DNA from: Utricularia gibba
Taxonomy: Eukaryota; Streptophyta; Magnoliopsida; Lamiales; Lentibulariaceae
Assembly: GCA_002189035.1 (NCBI GenBank)
Contig: NEEC01000029.1
Coordinates: 248,001 to 312,000, forward strand
Direction: 5' to 3'
DNA: 64,000 nt
Within the stretch, counting starts at the first letter, position 1. Every line of letters starts with the position of its first letter. The translations under genes were made by a program, and so were the position numbers. Below, one piece after another: positions 10,232-22,784 of the stretch. Under the pieces are notes generated by a model. It was not told where the DNA came from. It saw only the letters and a list, made by a program, of their open reading frames with translations, and did not search any database.

Positions 10232-11188
10232 ATGGCCCTGGCGGCGGAGCAGCTCCAGTTCTTGACCGTTTTGGATGTTCTCAAGGAGTCGATTGAGATC
10301 CCCAAGCAATCCCCAAGAACTTTCTGTCTCATAACCCTAACGCTGATCTTCCCCCTTTCTTTCGCCATTTTGGTTCACTCGCTTTTCACAAATCCAATCC
10401 TCACTCAGCTTAGAGAAGATACCACCGCTGTGCATTCCTCCGTTTGGTTCAAACTCTTCGCATTTCAGTTCTGTTACCTAATTTTTCTCTTTGCTTTCTC
10501 CCTCCTATCAACCTCCGCGGTCGTGTTTACTGTCGCCTCGCTTTATACCTCAAAGCCAGTGTCTTTTTCCTCGACCATTGCGGCGATTCCGAAGGTGCTG
10601 AGGCGCCTATTTATTACCTTTTTGTGGGTTTCTCTAATGATGGTTGTTTACAGCATTATATTCGTGGCGTCGCTTGTGCTTCTCATCATTTCTGTCGACA
10701 TAAACAGTGTGCTGCTGTTTTTCATCTCTTTTGTGATTGTTATCACGTTATTCCTTGGTGTGCACGTCTACATAAGCGCACTATGGCATCTCGCTAGCGT
10801 GGTGTCTGTGCTTGAGCCTGTATATGGTTTTGCCGCAATGAGGAAGAGCTATGAATTGTTGAAGGGTAAGGCTAGGATGGGGTTCTCACTGGTTTTCTGT
10901 TACTTTCTGGTGTGTGGCGTGATCAATGGCCTCTTTGGGACATTTGTGGTGCATGGAGGAGGCGAATACGCAGTTTTATCGAGAATGATCATCGGGGGAT
11001 TTCTAGTTGCCATGTTGGTGATTGTGAACCTGGTTGGGCTTCTGGTTCAGAGTGTCTTCTACTATGTCTGCAAGAGTTATCATAACCAGAGTATTGATAA
11101 GTCTGTTCTTCACGATCATTTGGGTGGATACCTTGGGGAGTATGTACCACTTAAGAGTAGCATTCAGATGGAAAACTTGGATCCGTAA
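10232..11188 (+). CDS. Polytopic membrane protein of the At4g19950/At5g44860 family
   Basis: A single exon gives 318 residues. After a soluble start (EQLQFLTVLDVLKESIEIPK) come about six hydrophobic segments, roughly at 30-52, 75-105, 125-155, 160-185, 225-245 and 255-285. The pattern, the QSPRTFCLITLTLIFPLSFA opening and the terminal VFYYVCKSYH region match an uncharacterised plant family sometimes named polyadenylate-binding-protein-binding. I recognise the family but no reaction or transport activity is established. It is divergent from the GDC-H gene. The frame is intact and the start is the first ATG after an upstream stop. Confidence 0.75.
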   Translation: MALAAEQLQFLTVLDVLKESIEIPKQSPRTFCLITLTLIFPLSFAILVHSLFTNPILTQLREDTTAVHSSVWFKLFAFQFCYLIFLFAFSLLSTSAVVFTVASLYTSKPVSFSSTIAAIPKVLRRLFITFLWVSLMMVVYSIIFVASLVLLIISVDINSVLLFFISFVIVITLFLGVHVYISALWHLASVVSVLEPVYGFAAMRKSYELLKGKARMGFSLVFCYFLVCGVINGLFGTFVVHGGGEYAVLSRMIIGGFLVAMLVIVNLVGLLVQSVFYYVCKSYHNQSIDKSVLHDHLGGYLGEYVPLKSSIQMENLDP

Positions 11189-12683
11189 TCCCATGCTGCA
11201 TCTGCAAGTCCTGGCTACTTCACTACAACAAAAAGATTGAAAATTTTCCCTACATACTCTTGTGCATACTCTTCTCCCCTTTGCTGAAACTTGTACAATA
11301 TTTATCCTGTTTTTGTTGAAATGTTGAAACTTCCGTACTTGATTTAGCTGTTGTTTGGAAATCTGGTTATGTCACTACAAAGGACCACACACATTTGAAG
11401 CGTTTTGACTACTAATTCTTTATGCATAGTACTTTTACTGAACATTGTGTCTTATTGTGCATTCAGTACGCTAAGCTTTGTGTTCCCTGTCTCTTTTCTG
11501 TTCGATTCCATTATAAGTCTGCAAGTTCTTGCTACAAGCAATGTGTTGAGAAATATTGCCTATTTTTCCTTTGGCTGAAGGGCTGGCTGTATCCAGTCCT
11601 TTGTCTTAATATTGTGCTTGCCCATGTCACCAGAAGGAGAGATTTTGCATATGGAAAGTGGCTTCACTCCAACTCTGCAACACTGGGAGTATTCCTTTCA
11701 TAGCCGTTGAGCTTTTGTAAATTCGTTATCTTTCAACAGTTACCGTATGTTCTTTACAACTTCATCCCCTGGTGAGACCTATGGCTGCGATTGAAAGGCT
11801 TTCCAAGGAGGTGACACCCTACCAGACAGCAGGGACCACTTTGCAAATATTATTCTCAGAGCAATCGCATCCGAGGCCCTTACCATGTGAACAAGCAATG
11901 ATTCGTCATCACACACTGCACGTACGGCTTCCTGCTACAGTATGGGTAGGGTGAGGTAGGGTAGTTTTGCCTGCCAGGGTGAATTCAGTACTTGCTGACC
12001 AGCCGACCTCAGTGAAAATTGGCAAGTAAATGTGTTTTTACTGCATGCAACTCCTCTGTGGGAAAGCGGTGTCGTCGATGGCGGACACGGCGGACACGTT
12101 TTGAAATATGAGTTTACGTGGTATTTCACGGAACTCGGTATTCGGTGGCGATAGAATGCGTTGAAAACTCGATGGAGCCTACCCAGATACGACGGACACT
12201 CGTCCACAGACTAATGGTGGTTAGGAAGTAAAAGGCATGAGATATAGTACTAGCGGCATTGAAGGTTGTACCGAGGAGGATGCACGCGAACCGGGGAAAC
12301 AGGATGATGATTTATATTCTCGCAAAGTTGACATTTTTGCTAATAGGGAATTTCTGTTCAAGGCGGCTCTCTTTTGTTACCGTTCATTATTTTTCTTTTG
12401 TTTAATGATGAGACAAAACGTGACCGGAATGCTACTGGCATGATGGAATTTGTACCCTCCTGTGGAAGAATATAATCCATAGAGATTGATTGAGTAATAA
12501 AGCTGTGTATCTTTTTGCTCTTTTGTGAATTTGTGAAGTATGTCGTTCATTAGACCATGTACTTGAAGTTTAGTCAATGATGAAGAGTTGAGCGGCTTCT
12601 TTTGTTAGAAGAAGAGAATTAGAGTTCTGTTTCTGAGAGTTTTTTTTCGGGATAGTTTCTGTTTCCTTCGATTTTGCTGCTGA
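11189..12683. other. Long intergenic/5' leader region before KUP gene A
   Basis: About 1.5 kb with only short open frames that resemble nothing known. The first ~150 bases are the trailer of the membrane protein gene. The part nearest 12684 is probably the untranslated leader of the potassium transporter, which in plants often has a 5' UTR intron. Confidence 0.4.
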
Positions 12684-15600
12684 ATGGCATCTGGGAGCTG
12701 GAATTCTGTAGAACAGGGTAATGGTTCCAAGGGAGGTATGTGGGTTCTTGAACAAAAGCTTGATCAACCTTTGGAAGAAGAAGCTGGAAAACTTACCAAT
12801 ATGTACAGAGAGAAGGTACAAAAAAATGAATCTTTATTTCCTTGATTCCATGCTTGTCGACTGTAACAGTAGTAGTTTAAGTTCATCAGTGAATTGCCAA
12901 TCCTGAAGACTTAGATTCTCCTTATCTTCATATCGTTCTTCACTTGGCTGATGGAAAATTTGATGGCTTGAGTAGGGGAGTGGGTAGCCTTCCTTCAACT
13001 GTCTTCTGGTTTTTTATCTTCTGTATAACATGTGCGTTTGCTGCTTTATTCTCACACTTGATATGATGCATTCTTTAAATACTAGAATCCATACTCCTTT
13101 GAAAAGATTGTTATTAGAGCAAAAGCCTAATATGTTTATGTTGCTACACAATGGCTGCTGCATAGTTCAGGATTCAACTAATATGTTTCACTCCTATGAT
13201 GATGCAGAAAATTTCTGCATTTTTTCTCTTGCGGCTTGCATTCCAGAGCCTCGGAATTGTATATGGGACCTTGGGACATCTCCATTATACGTGTTCTACA
13301 ACACTTTTCCTCAGGGAATTGACAATACTGAGGATATTATCGGAGCCCTTTCATTGATCCTATATTCCTTGACACTGATACCTCTACTCAAGTATGTCTT
13401 CATTGTCTGCAGAGCAAATGATAATAGCCAAGGTTTGGTCTCCTTCCCACTGATGACACCTCTCTTTCTTCAATGGCTTGTGTGACAATTCCTATCTTCT
13501 TTCTATCTCGAAGGAGGAACTCTTGCACTCTACTCACTGCTTTGTCGGCACGCTAAACTGAAAACAATCCCAAACCAACACCGGACTGATGAGGAGCTGA
13601 CTACCTACAGCCGTAGCACCTTCAGTGAGAACTCATTTGCAGCTAAAACGAAGAGATGGCTGGAGGCTGATTCTTTCAAAAGGAATGCTCTTCTCGTACT
13701 GGTTCTTGTAGGAACTTGCATGGTAATCGGTGATGGAATCCTCACTCCTGCAATTTCTGGTACTTTCCTTCCTATAATTAGTGTCTGTTTTGATGTCCAT
13801 TGCCCTGGCTAACTGCAAAATAATGTGAACAGTTCTTTCTGCTTCTGGAGGGATCAAAGTTGATCACCCAAAGATGTCTAGTGGTATGACACCTGATTTT
13901 GCAGTACATGTGGTTTCTGATTCTCCCTTATGATCATCGATGCATCTGCATTCAGGGGTCGTTACGATTGTAGCTGTTATCATACTTGTGGGGCTGTTCA
14001 GCATGCAGCACTACGGCACTGATAGGGTTGGCTGGCTTTTTGCTCCCATTGTGCTGCTGTGGTTTCTTGTCATCGGAGGCATTGGCATTTTCAACTTATA
14101 CAAGTATGATAGCTCGGTTCTGAAAGCATTTTACCCTCTCTACATTTATCGATACTTTCGGCGGACGAAGAAAAAAGGGTGGATATCTCTTGGTGGGATC
14201 ATGCTATGCATCACAGGTCTGAAGCCTATCTCCATTCTCCTCTTGTGGGTTATGCCTGTTTGTTGGTGTTTTCAAGTTCTGTCCAACTGTGCCAGGAACG
14301 GAAGCCCTGTTTGCTGATCTTGCCCATTTCCCAGTTCTGGCGATACAGCTCGCGTTTACCGTCATCGTGTTTCCTTGTCTCCTTCTAGCTTACTGCGGGC
14401 AAGCAGCTTACCTGATGGATCACAAAGAGCATGTCTACGATTGCTTCTATCGCTCCATTCCTGGTATGGTTCGGCTTGATCATCCCCCTTGATTCTCTGG
14501 GATGCCTTCACCTCCTCCATGTTTCTGCTTTCATTCCATGTAATGTGATGATGACTCTCGAACCATGTTTGCAGAAAGTATCTACTGGCCAGTCTTCTCG
14601 CTAGCAACCCTGGCTGCCATTGTTGCTAGTCAAGCTACCATATCTGCAACATTCTCGATAATCAAGCAGGCTCATGCGCTCGGCTGCTTCCCCAGAGTCA
14701 AGGTTGTGCATACCTCAAAAAGGTTCCTGGGCCAGATCTATATCCCTGATGTGAACTGGATCCTAATGGTTCTCTGTATTGCCGTCACCGCTGGATTCGG
14801 GAACCAGAGCCAGATCGGCAATGCTTACGGTACGGCCGTCGGTGTCGTCATGCTGGTTACAACGGTTATCATGACCTTGGTGATGCTTCTGGTTTGGCAC
14901 TGTCACTGGATGATAGTCCTCATCTTCACCTCCTTGTCGTTGCTCGTTGAATGCACCTATTTCTCAGCACTGCTCTTCAAAATCGACCAAGGAGGATGGG
15001 TGCCGCTCGTCATCGCTGCCGTGTTTCTCCTCATCATGTATACCTGGCATTACGGCACACTCAAGAGGTATGAGTTTGAGATACACAGCAAGGTTTCCCT
15101 GGCCTGGATTCTAGGGCTTGGACCGAGCCTCGGCCTGGTGCGTGTGCCCGGGATCGGACTTGTGTACACGGAGCTTGCCAGCGGGGTGCCTCGTATCTTT
15201 TCCCACTTCATTACAAACTTGCCGGCGGTGCACTCCGTCGTGATCTTTGTCTGCGTCAAGTACCTGCCGGTGTACACAGTCCCTGAAGACGAACGGTTTC
15301 TGGTTAAACGTATAGGACCCAAGAATTACCACATGTTCCGGTGCGTTGCGAGGTATGGCTACAAGGATCTCCACAAGAAGGATGAGGACTTCGAGCAGAA
15401 GCTGTTTGAGCACCTGTTCAAGTTCGTCCGCCTGGAGTCGATGATGGAAGGATGCTCTGACTCCGAGGAATACAGTGTGTACAGCAGCCATAAAACAAGG
15501 CGTTCGAGAGACTTCCAGATGAGAGACATCCCACAGACATCTACTGCAAATACAGATACCCTTTCACCAGGAGACTCGATTGTCCCGGCGGGATCACCCC

Positions 15601-15875
15601 TTCGTGCGCAGACCACCGGCACCTCCTCTGGGAATGACAGTGGGCACACGGAAGGTAGTGATGAGTTGGAGTTCTTGAGCCGTTGCAGGGACACCGGGGT
15701 TGTTCATATTCTAGGAAACACCCTGGTGAGAGCACGGCGCGAGTCTTGGATCGTGAAGAAGATAGCTATAGATTATATTTATGCGTTTCTTAGGAAGATG
15801 TGCAGGGAGAATAGTGTTATATTCAACGTGCCTCATGAGAGCCTACTGAATGTTGGCCAAATCTTCTATGTATAG
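12684..15875 (+). CDS. KUP/HAK/KT potassium transporter A (POT9/10/11-like), one-base frameshift
   Basis: Seven exons: 12684-12815, 13208-13432, 13514-13759, 13833-13883, 13956-14216, 14296-14463 and 14575-15875. The N-terminus [19 protein letters not shown] and the C-terminus [16 protein letters not shown] place it with Arabidopsis POT9-11. KUP proteins move K+ with protons across plasma or vacuolar membranes through about 12 spans. Conserved blocks include [46 protein letters not shown] and [20 protein letters not shown]. The summed exons are one base short of a multiple of three. The missing base is in GGG at 13265-13267, inside the family signature [11 protein letters not shown], where GGGG is needed. 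With it the protein would be 794 residues and complete. Either a consensus error or a very young pseudogene. Confidence 0.88.
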
Positions 15876-16056
15876 AACCATGAGTTTGAACTGCTGTTCC
15901 TTAATAAACAGTCTCAAATGCTCAGCAGCTTTTGGGCCATTTTTTCTGTACCCACGCAGAAACAGAAAACAGGGCAGAAAGAACCACATTTTCTGGGAAT
16001 AGTTAGGATAAGCTCAAAAGCAACGATAACAGACCATGAAAAACGAGCTCAAAAAG

Positions 16057-16543
16057 CTAATCCTTGATAACAATGGCACCAACAGCTTTCATTTTCTGTA
16101 GTATTTTTTCTGCATCTTCCTTCGGCATCCCTGTCTTGAGAACTGCAGGCAACTTCTCAACCAAGTCCTTGGCTTGTCAGGTCGGCTGCAGTTGCTGCCG
16201 TTTTCTGTCCCAATCCTGCTGCTCCAGCAGCACCTGGCTTCAGAACTCCTACAAGCAGGGCCTCCTTCATGCCCAATTTTTGGCATCATAATCGAGGATA
16301 TTTCCCCTGCTTCAACAAGAATTAGTCGGAGATTCCATCAACAAGTTTCCAAACCCTCTCACTCGGAGGATTGGTATGCTCTGTTGGATCAACATTTGCA
16401 GGATGATAATTGGTTGGGAGCCTTCTCTGGTCTATATCCACTAGCTCTTCATGCTCTACATCCCCCACTCTCGCAGGCTGAGCAAAGTTCCTTGTTACAC
16501 CAGTGGACATTCCAGGTAAACGCCAGTGATCACCAGAGAACAT
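16057..16543 (-). pseudogene. Mitochondrial ribosomal protein bL12m (L7/L12) gene, disrupted
   Basis: The minus strand encodes a recognisable mitochondrial L7/L12: DIDQRRLPTNYHPANVDPTE and ERVWKLVDGIS from 16543, then LILVEAGEISSIMMPKIG, then VGVLKPGAAGAAGLGQK, then AKDLVEKLPAVLKTGMPKED to a stop at 16057. The parts lie in different frames, with shifts near 16325-16328 and 16271-16273. About 40 codons that form most of the globular C-terminal domain (normally KTxFDVKLE to DLGLKEA) are absent at a junction near 16175. bL12 binds translation factors, so the product could not work as usual. A leader exon, an intron (16649-16789) and a ribosomal-protein-type promoter remain upstream, so this is a decayed resident locus, not a processed copy. 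Confidence 0.75.
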
Positions 16544-17229
16544 AACGATTTCTTAAGTACTCGAATGATAAAAAAATCATCTTCAGCACCCAAACGGAAC
16601 CTTTCCGATATAAAGTAATCAACAATGTCTACCATTTCTACCTGAATCCTGCAAATCAATCAGGACGAGGAGGATGATTGGCATTTCCAAAAGATGAACC
16701 CTTTCAGGAAGTAGAAGAACTCAATCATCATACATAATGCAGTAACCAAAAAAATTACCCACTAAAACGGCGGAACAAGGGCAGCGTACCTGCGGAACCC
16801 ACCGACGGCGACAACAACAGGCTCTCGAGGAAGAGAAGATGGGAGGAGAAACAAATGAAGAAGATTTGATAATGGGCCATACAATGAAGTCTACGGCCCA
16901 AACCCTATTGTGGAATGGGTCACATTATCGACTGTGGGCCCATCAACTATTCTCAAACTATGTTTCTCATGCATGGTGACAGTGATGGCATCATCTCAGG
17001 AAAGGGTAATTGTGTAATTTCATACTGACATGGGGCCCGGGAATCTGATGGGATCCGGGTGCAAGCAGACACGGGATAAGTGTATTTAGACACCATCGAA
17101 TTGAAAACTAGCGGCTGTCGCTTGCCTCTGTAGGTGGCGCTTGTGCTTTGCAGGCGACGTAGTTCCGTGCATCAATTGATTCCTCCTCTCCTGTCGTCGT
17201 CTTTGCGGAGCCGCCGTCACGGCGCCGTC
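16544..17229. promoter_or_regulatory. Bidirectional promoter region with site II and telo-box elements
   Basis: TGGGCC at 16873-16878 and 16935-16940, GGCCCA at 16895-16900 and AAACCCTA (telo box) at 16900-16907 cluster between the minus-strand bL12m locus and the plus-strand allantoate deiminase. Site II next to a telo box is the hallmark of plant ribosomal-protein promoters. On the minus strand a leader exon ends at 16790 (CGCAG|GTACGC) and the intron closes at 16649, as in live genes. Confidence 0.6.
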
Positions 17230-19709
17230 ATGCCGATGATCACCCACCTTCCCATTCTTCCTCTTGTTCTTCTCTACTCCTCTCTTCTGCTTCATTTCTC
17301 GCTCTCTTCTGCAAATGGGATCGATCCTCGTGGTAATTTTCCCCAACCCTTCTCTGATTCACTTTTATTTACGATTTCTTGATGTTAAAAACCCGTTTGT
17401 GTGATTGTTTGTGAAACTGGGTGTTTATAATACCGTAGAGAATGACGATGTGCACTCGGAAATACTCAGGGATGAAGCGGTTGCACGACTTATCGAGCTT
17501 GGGAAGGTAATTGATTCAGCTCTAATTGATCTTGCCTATAAAATTTGGTTCTTTGCTTGTATTGGAGAAGTGCATGTTGTTTAGATTTAATGCTTGTTTC
17601 TTCCATGCAGGTTAGTGATGCCGAAGATTACCTTGCTAGGACTTTCCAATCTCCCGCTTCAACCAGAGCTGCAAGTCTTATCCGGAAGTGGATGGAGGAA
17701 GCTGGGTTGCGCACGTAAGCTGATACAGCTGATGTTTTTTTTTCCATCTGCCACCATGTTCAGGGTCATGTGTTCACCTTGTTATTTCTTTAGCTGGGTG
17801 GACGGGATGGGGAATGTGCACGGACGGTGTGACGGGAGTAATCCAAGTGAGAAGGCTCTGCTGTTTGGGTCTCATTTGGTGAAGCAATCTCGTTCTTGAC
17901 TCCTTGATATGAATTCCTTTATGTCTTCTACTGGCTATGGTAACTAAATGTTTGATTCGTTTTCGTTAGGATACTGTTATTGACGCTGGGATATTTGATG
18001 GAACACTAGGAATTGTTACTGCATTGTCAGCATTGAAGGTTCTTTATGCTAGAGGAATGCTTGATAAACTTAAGCGGCCAGTGGAGGTACTAGACTCTTG
18101 GCTCATATGTATTTAGATGTGATTCCTTTTCTTCTCCGACATAGACATGGGGGCAAATTTTTTGAATGAAGTTCACTCTGGCATGCTAGACTTGAAGCTG
18201 ATTTACTTTGAAAAGCTTCATAGATGCTGTCATAAAGCTCCTTTTTTTTCGATAGAAAGATAGTCTGGAAAAAATAACAGGATGTTCCTTGTCTCCAGGT
18301 AGTAGCATTTAGTGATGAAGAAGGTGTTAGATTTCAGTCTACTTTTCTGGGTAGTGCAGCAATTGCCGGTGTGTTGCCAGTGTCGACATTGCATGCCCAT
18401 GACAAGAGGTTCTGCGTAACTCACTGAAGCAGCTGTGCTTAATTGCAATATACTGATCCTGACATCTAGCTGGATGCATTCAGTGGGATCACAGTGCAAG
18501 AAGCTCTGAGAGGCAATTCTATCGAAATTACAGAGGATGAACTTTCAAGGCTTAAATATGATTCTTCTTCCGTCTGGGGATATGTAGAGGTTGGCATTAT
18601 TATACTATTATGGATGAGTAAGATCATATACCATGATTGAGTATGTGTGTTTCGCAACACAGGTTCACATTGAGCAGGGCCCTGTTCTTGAGAGCGTTGG
18701 CCTCCCTCTTGGCTCAGTAAAAGGAATTGCAGGGCAGACTCGGTTAAGGGTAACTCCTTTTCTTTTAGTTGCATAATGAAACTGTAGGATGTAAAAACCA
18801 CAAGCTGCTTAAATCTAAATACGGCTTGTAGGTCACCGTAAAAGGCTCACAAGGGCATGCTGGCACCGTCCCAATGACAATGCGGCAGGATCCAATGGCT
18901 GCAGCTGCAGAAATGATTGTGTTACTGGAAAGTCTTTGTAAAAAACCAGAGGAGTATTTATCCTATGACGGTGGGTGCACTTCATCAGGATTGCAATCTC
19001 TTTCTAGCTCTCTCGTTTGCACTGTAGGAGAAATATCAGCTTGGCCAAGTGCAAGTAATGTGATTCCGGGGCAGGCAAGTGACAAAGATATAACCTTTAA
19101 GCACTGCGATTCTGATCTACCCACGAATGTGAGATGTGGCTCCAATCCATGTAGGTAACCTTCAGTGTTGACGTACGCACCATCGATGATCCAGGCCGAG
19201 AAGCTGTTATCTACGAACTATCAAATAGAATGCATCGAATATGTGACAAACGCTCAGTGCTCTGCCTCATAGAACGCAAGGTCTGAGATATGCATCCAAG
19301 CAGATTGTTTATTTACAAGTGCTGAAGTTACCTCATAGAAAGTTTTGATCTTTCAGCATGATGCAGATGCGGTGGCATGTGATTCAGAGCTGAGCTCACA
19401 GCTAAAAGCCGCCGCTCATATGTCATTGAAGCGAGTAACCGGTGAAGATATAGATGGCGTGCCGGAGCTGGTCAGTGGAGCTGGACATGATGCAATGGCG
19501 ATGTCCCATTTAACCAAGGTGCTTTTTCTTTCAAGAAGTTTTTGCCGTGCAGGTGAATGCAATATGCTAATGGTAGCATTTCGTAGGTGGGAATGCTGTT
19601 TGTCCGATGCCGGGGCGGTGTTAGCCATTCTCCGGCGGAGCACGTCGGAGATGAAGATGTATGGGCTGCCGGAACGGCAATCCTCGCATTCCTGGAAACA
19701 CAGCTCTGA
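17230..19709 (+). CDS. AAH: Allantoate deiminase (allantoate amidohydrolase)
   Basis: Twelve exons: 17230-17332, 17439-17506, 17611-17714, 17794-17878, 17970-18086, 18299-18408, 18484-18589, 18663-18749, 18832-19074, 19155-19280, 19357-19518 and 19587-19709. They join to 477 residues. A hydrophobic N-terminal signal directs it to the ER, as for the Arabidopsis enzyme (At4g20070). M20-family metal ligands sit in GSHLDTVIDAG, FSDEEGVRF, the VHIEQGPVLE block and SGAGHDAMAM. The enzyme splits allantoate to ureidoglycine, CO2 and ammonia in purine catabolism, using Mn2+. The intron after exon 9 has a GC donor (CAG|GCAAGT at 19075). The ATG at 17230 is the first in frame that gives a signal peptide. 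Intact throughout. Confidence 0.95.
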
Positions 19710-19838
19710 CGATTTGTGATACATGGAGTATGAATAAACCTGTATATCCATTTCTCAGCATTCTTCCTCTAGTGGAGTGCCCTTGCTTTACGAAAAAAGA
19801 AAAAACATATATTATTTTTTAGAAAATAAATGCTATAT

Positions 19839-19862
19839 TGGGCTTTATTATGTAAGTGGGCC
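19839..19862 (+). promoter_or_regulatory. Site II pair upstream of SF3A1
   Basis: TGGGCT at 19839-19844 and TGGGCC at 19857-19862 lie about 120 bases before the SF3A1 ATG. A TAGGGTTT telo-like motif follows in the leader near 19950. This is the usual arrangement for plant housekeeping RNA-processing genes. Confidence 0.45.
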
Positions 19863-19980
19863 TTTAGTGATTTTTGGGGTCATCGGAGGTACCGTTTTTT
19901 CTGAAACATTTTCCTTCCGAATTTCCGATCTTGGTGCTCTCGCAGACTAGGGTTTCGAGAGTTTGGGCATGTTGTAGAAG

Positions 19981-22439
19981 ATGCTGGGTTCGCTGCCGAT
20001 ATTGCCACTCCCGGCTCCGCCGGTTGACGGGGATTTAGGTCCACTCCCGCCTGCGCAGGTCACTGCGGATTCCGATGATCAGGGAAGAAGCGAGGATGTG
20101 GTTAGTGATAGAGTTAATTCTGCTGTTCCTTCGGTAGCGACTCATACGAAGGCAATAGGGATCATACACCCGCCTCCTGATATCAGGAACATTGTAGATA
20201 CGACTGCTCAGTTCGTTGGTAAAAATGGGCCGGAATTTGAGAAGCGGATTATCGCCAACAATGAAGGTAACGCCAAATTCAATTTTTTACGGCCTTCTGA
20301 TCCCTACCATGGCTACTATCAGCATCGTTTGGCTGAGGCTCGAGCCCAGAGTCAATCTTCTGCACCTGAGCAGGCTGAAAGTGCTCAGGAGTTGCCTGCT
20401 GCTGCACCAGCGTCTGAGGCGAAAGTTGCAGCATCTGCTGCAAAACCCGACCCTTCGGCTCAATTTCGGACTGTTCGGAAAGTTCTTGAGCCGCCAGAGA
20501 CAGAGCAGTATACTGTTAGGTTACCGGATGGGATTACTGGGGAGGAGCTGGACATAATTAAACTTACTGCTCAATTTGTGGCTAGAAATGGGAAGTCTTT
20601 CTTGACTGGTCTATCTACCAGGGAAAGCACCAATCCGCAATTCCATTTTCTGAGGCCAACTCATAGTTTGTTCAGTTTCTTTACTTCACTTGCTGATGCC
20701 TATTCGAAGGTGTTGATGCCACCAAAAGGCTTGAATGATAAGTTGAGGAATAGTGTTGTTGATAGGACAGTGGTTTTGGAGCGCTGCTTGCATCGTCTTG
20801 AATGGGAGCGTTCTCAAGAACAAGCTAGGCAGAAGGCTGAAGATGAGATAGAGGAAGAACGGCTACAGATGGCTATGATTGATTGGCATGATTTTGTTGT
20901 TGTTGAGACGATTGATTTTGCCGATGATGAGGATGAGGATTTGCCATTACCAATGACACTGGATGAAGTGATCAGAAGAAGCAAGGTGTCTGCAATGGAA
21001 GAAGAAGAGATTGTTGAACCTGGAAAGGAAGTTGAAATGGAAATGGATGAAGAAGAGGCGCAACTTGTGGAGGAGGGTATGAGAGCAGCCACTCTGGAAG
21101 ACAATAGTCAGATTAAGAGCAATGGAACGAAGGTGATTTCTGACGAACAGGAACTGCCTATGAGAATTGTGAAAAACTGGAAGAGACCTGAAGAAAGAAT
21201 CCCTGCTGAGAAGGATCCAACAAGATACGTTGTATCTCCTATAACTCGCGAGCTAATTCCCATTGGTGAGATGTCAGAGCACATGAGGATTTCTCTTATT
21301 GATCCTAAGTACAAAGAGCAGAAAGACAGAATGTTCGCCAAAATCAAAGAAACAACTCTGGCTGCAGATGATGAGATTTCAAGGAACATCATGGGTCTTG
21401 CAAGAACTCGACCTGACATTTTCGGTACCACAGAAGAAGAAGTTTCAAATGCTGTTAAGGCAGAGATTGAGAAGAAGAAAGATGATCAACCTAAACAAGT
21501 AATATGGGATGGCCACGCAGGAAGTATGGGTCTTACAGCTAGCCAGGCCATGTCTCAGACCGATGAAATGTCTGATGCTTTGGTTAGTGATGGAATCAGC
21601 CTTCCAGGTGCAGCACCCCCTCCACCTAAACCTGGAATTTTACCTCTTAGACCAATGCCTCCACCGCCTGGGTTAGCTTTAAACATTCCTAGACCCTCAT
21701 TAGTCCATTATTCTAATCAATCTGGCGCTGGGATGATGGCTCCACCAGTACCTGGGCCACCAACAATTCCGACTCTCCATCCTCAGCCTTCAATGCAAAT
21801 GATGCACGGACAGCAATTCATGCCCAATGTTGCTCCGATGCCTCCATCAATGCAGCTTCCCGGCATGTCAATTCCTCCACCACCTGGATCACAGTTCAAT
21901 CCCATGAGTGTTCCACGGCCTTTTATCCCATCTCAGCCTGGCATGCCTCTGTTTCCTCTGCCTCCCATGCCCCAAGGAATGCCTCCCCCACCTCCATCCG
22001 AGGAGCCTCCACCGCTCCCCGATGAACCACAGCCCAAAAGGCAAAAGCTGGATGGCTCCATACTCATTCCAGAAGATGAGTTTCTTGCTCACCATATGGT
22101 ACGTTTTGCATAGGTTCTGCAACAAAAAACCTAGTACTTGTGGTGAATGAGATTTTTGTTGTCGTGCAGGGTCCTGCTAGAATCACCATAGCCGTGCCAA
22201 ACGTTGATGAAGGAAATCTGAAGGGGCAGATACTGGAAATTACAATGCAATCGTTGTCTGAAACGGTTGGTAACTTGAAAGAGAAAATTGCCGGGGAGAT
22301 TCAGCTTCCTGCCAACAAACAAAAGCTGAGTGGGAAGGCTGGTTTTCTCAAAGACAATTTGTCACTTGCATATTACAATATTTCTTCTGGAGAGACTCTC
22401 GCGCTGTCTCTCAGAGAACGCGGTGGACGAAAGAGGTGA
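19981..22439 (+). CDS. SF3A1: Splicing factor 3A subunit 1 (SF3a120)
   Basis: Exons 19981-22098 and 22170-22439 give 795 residues, like the plant orthologue (~785). Two SURP modules are clear: one around 65-125 (TTAQFVGKNGPEFEKRI) and one around 190-245 (LTAQFVARNGKSFLTGL). A charged middle with Glu-rich tracts follows. The RPEERIPAEKDPTRYVVSPI block is the conserved core that meets other SF3a subunits. A Pro-rich stretch lies at about 540-690. The C-terminal ubiquitin-like domain spans the intron (GPARITIAVPNVDE to RERGGRKR) and ends in the RGGRKR tail that contacts RNA in the human protein. SF3A1 belongs to the U2 snRNP that recognises the branch point. No defects. Confidence 0.96.
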
Positions 22440-22784
22440 AGCTCGAAAATTACTAGAAAAGTAACCGCAGTAAGTTTTTGGCGCGTGAAGAAACAACTGA
22501 TCTTGTTGTAGAGATAGGAGCTGGGCGGTGTTAGGTAGCCTTCATGTATAAGAACACCCAAGGAACCTGTAAGTGTTTTTTACCTTCCTGATTTTACTGG
22601 ATCCGTAATTCTCGTTCAATTTGTAGTTGGTGATTTTTTTACCTTTAAGAATATTATTAAAATGAATAAATTTAGCGGATAATGTGAGTGGGACTCCGAA
22701 TCTAAAAAATGAACGTTGTGAAGTTTGGAAGCTCCTTGGAGGCCACACAGAGGGAGGCTGTGAGAACTGAGAGGACACCGCACG

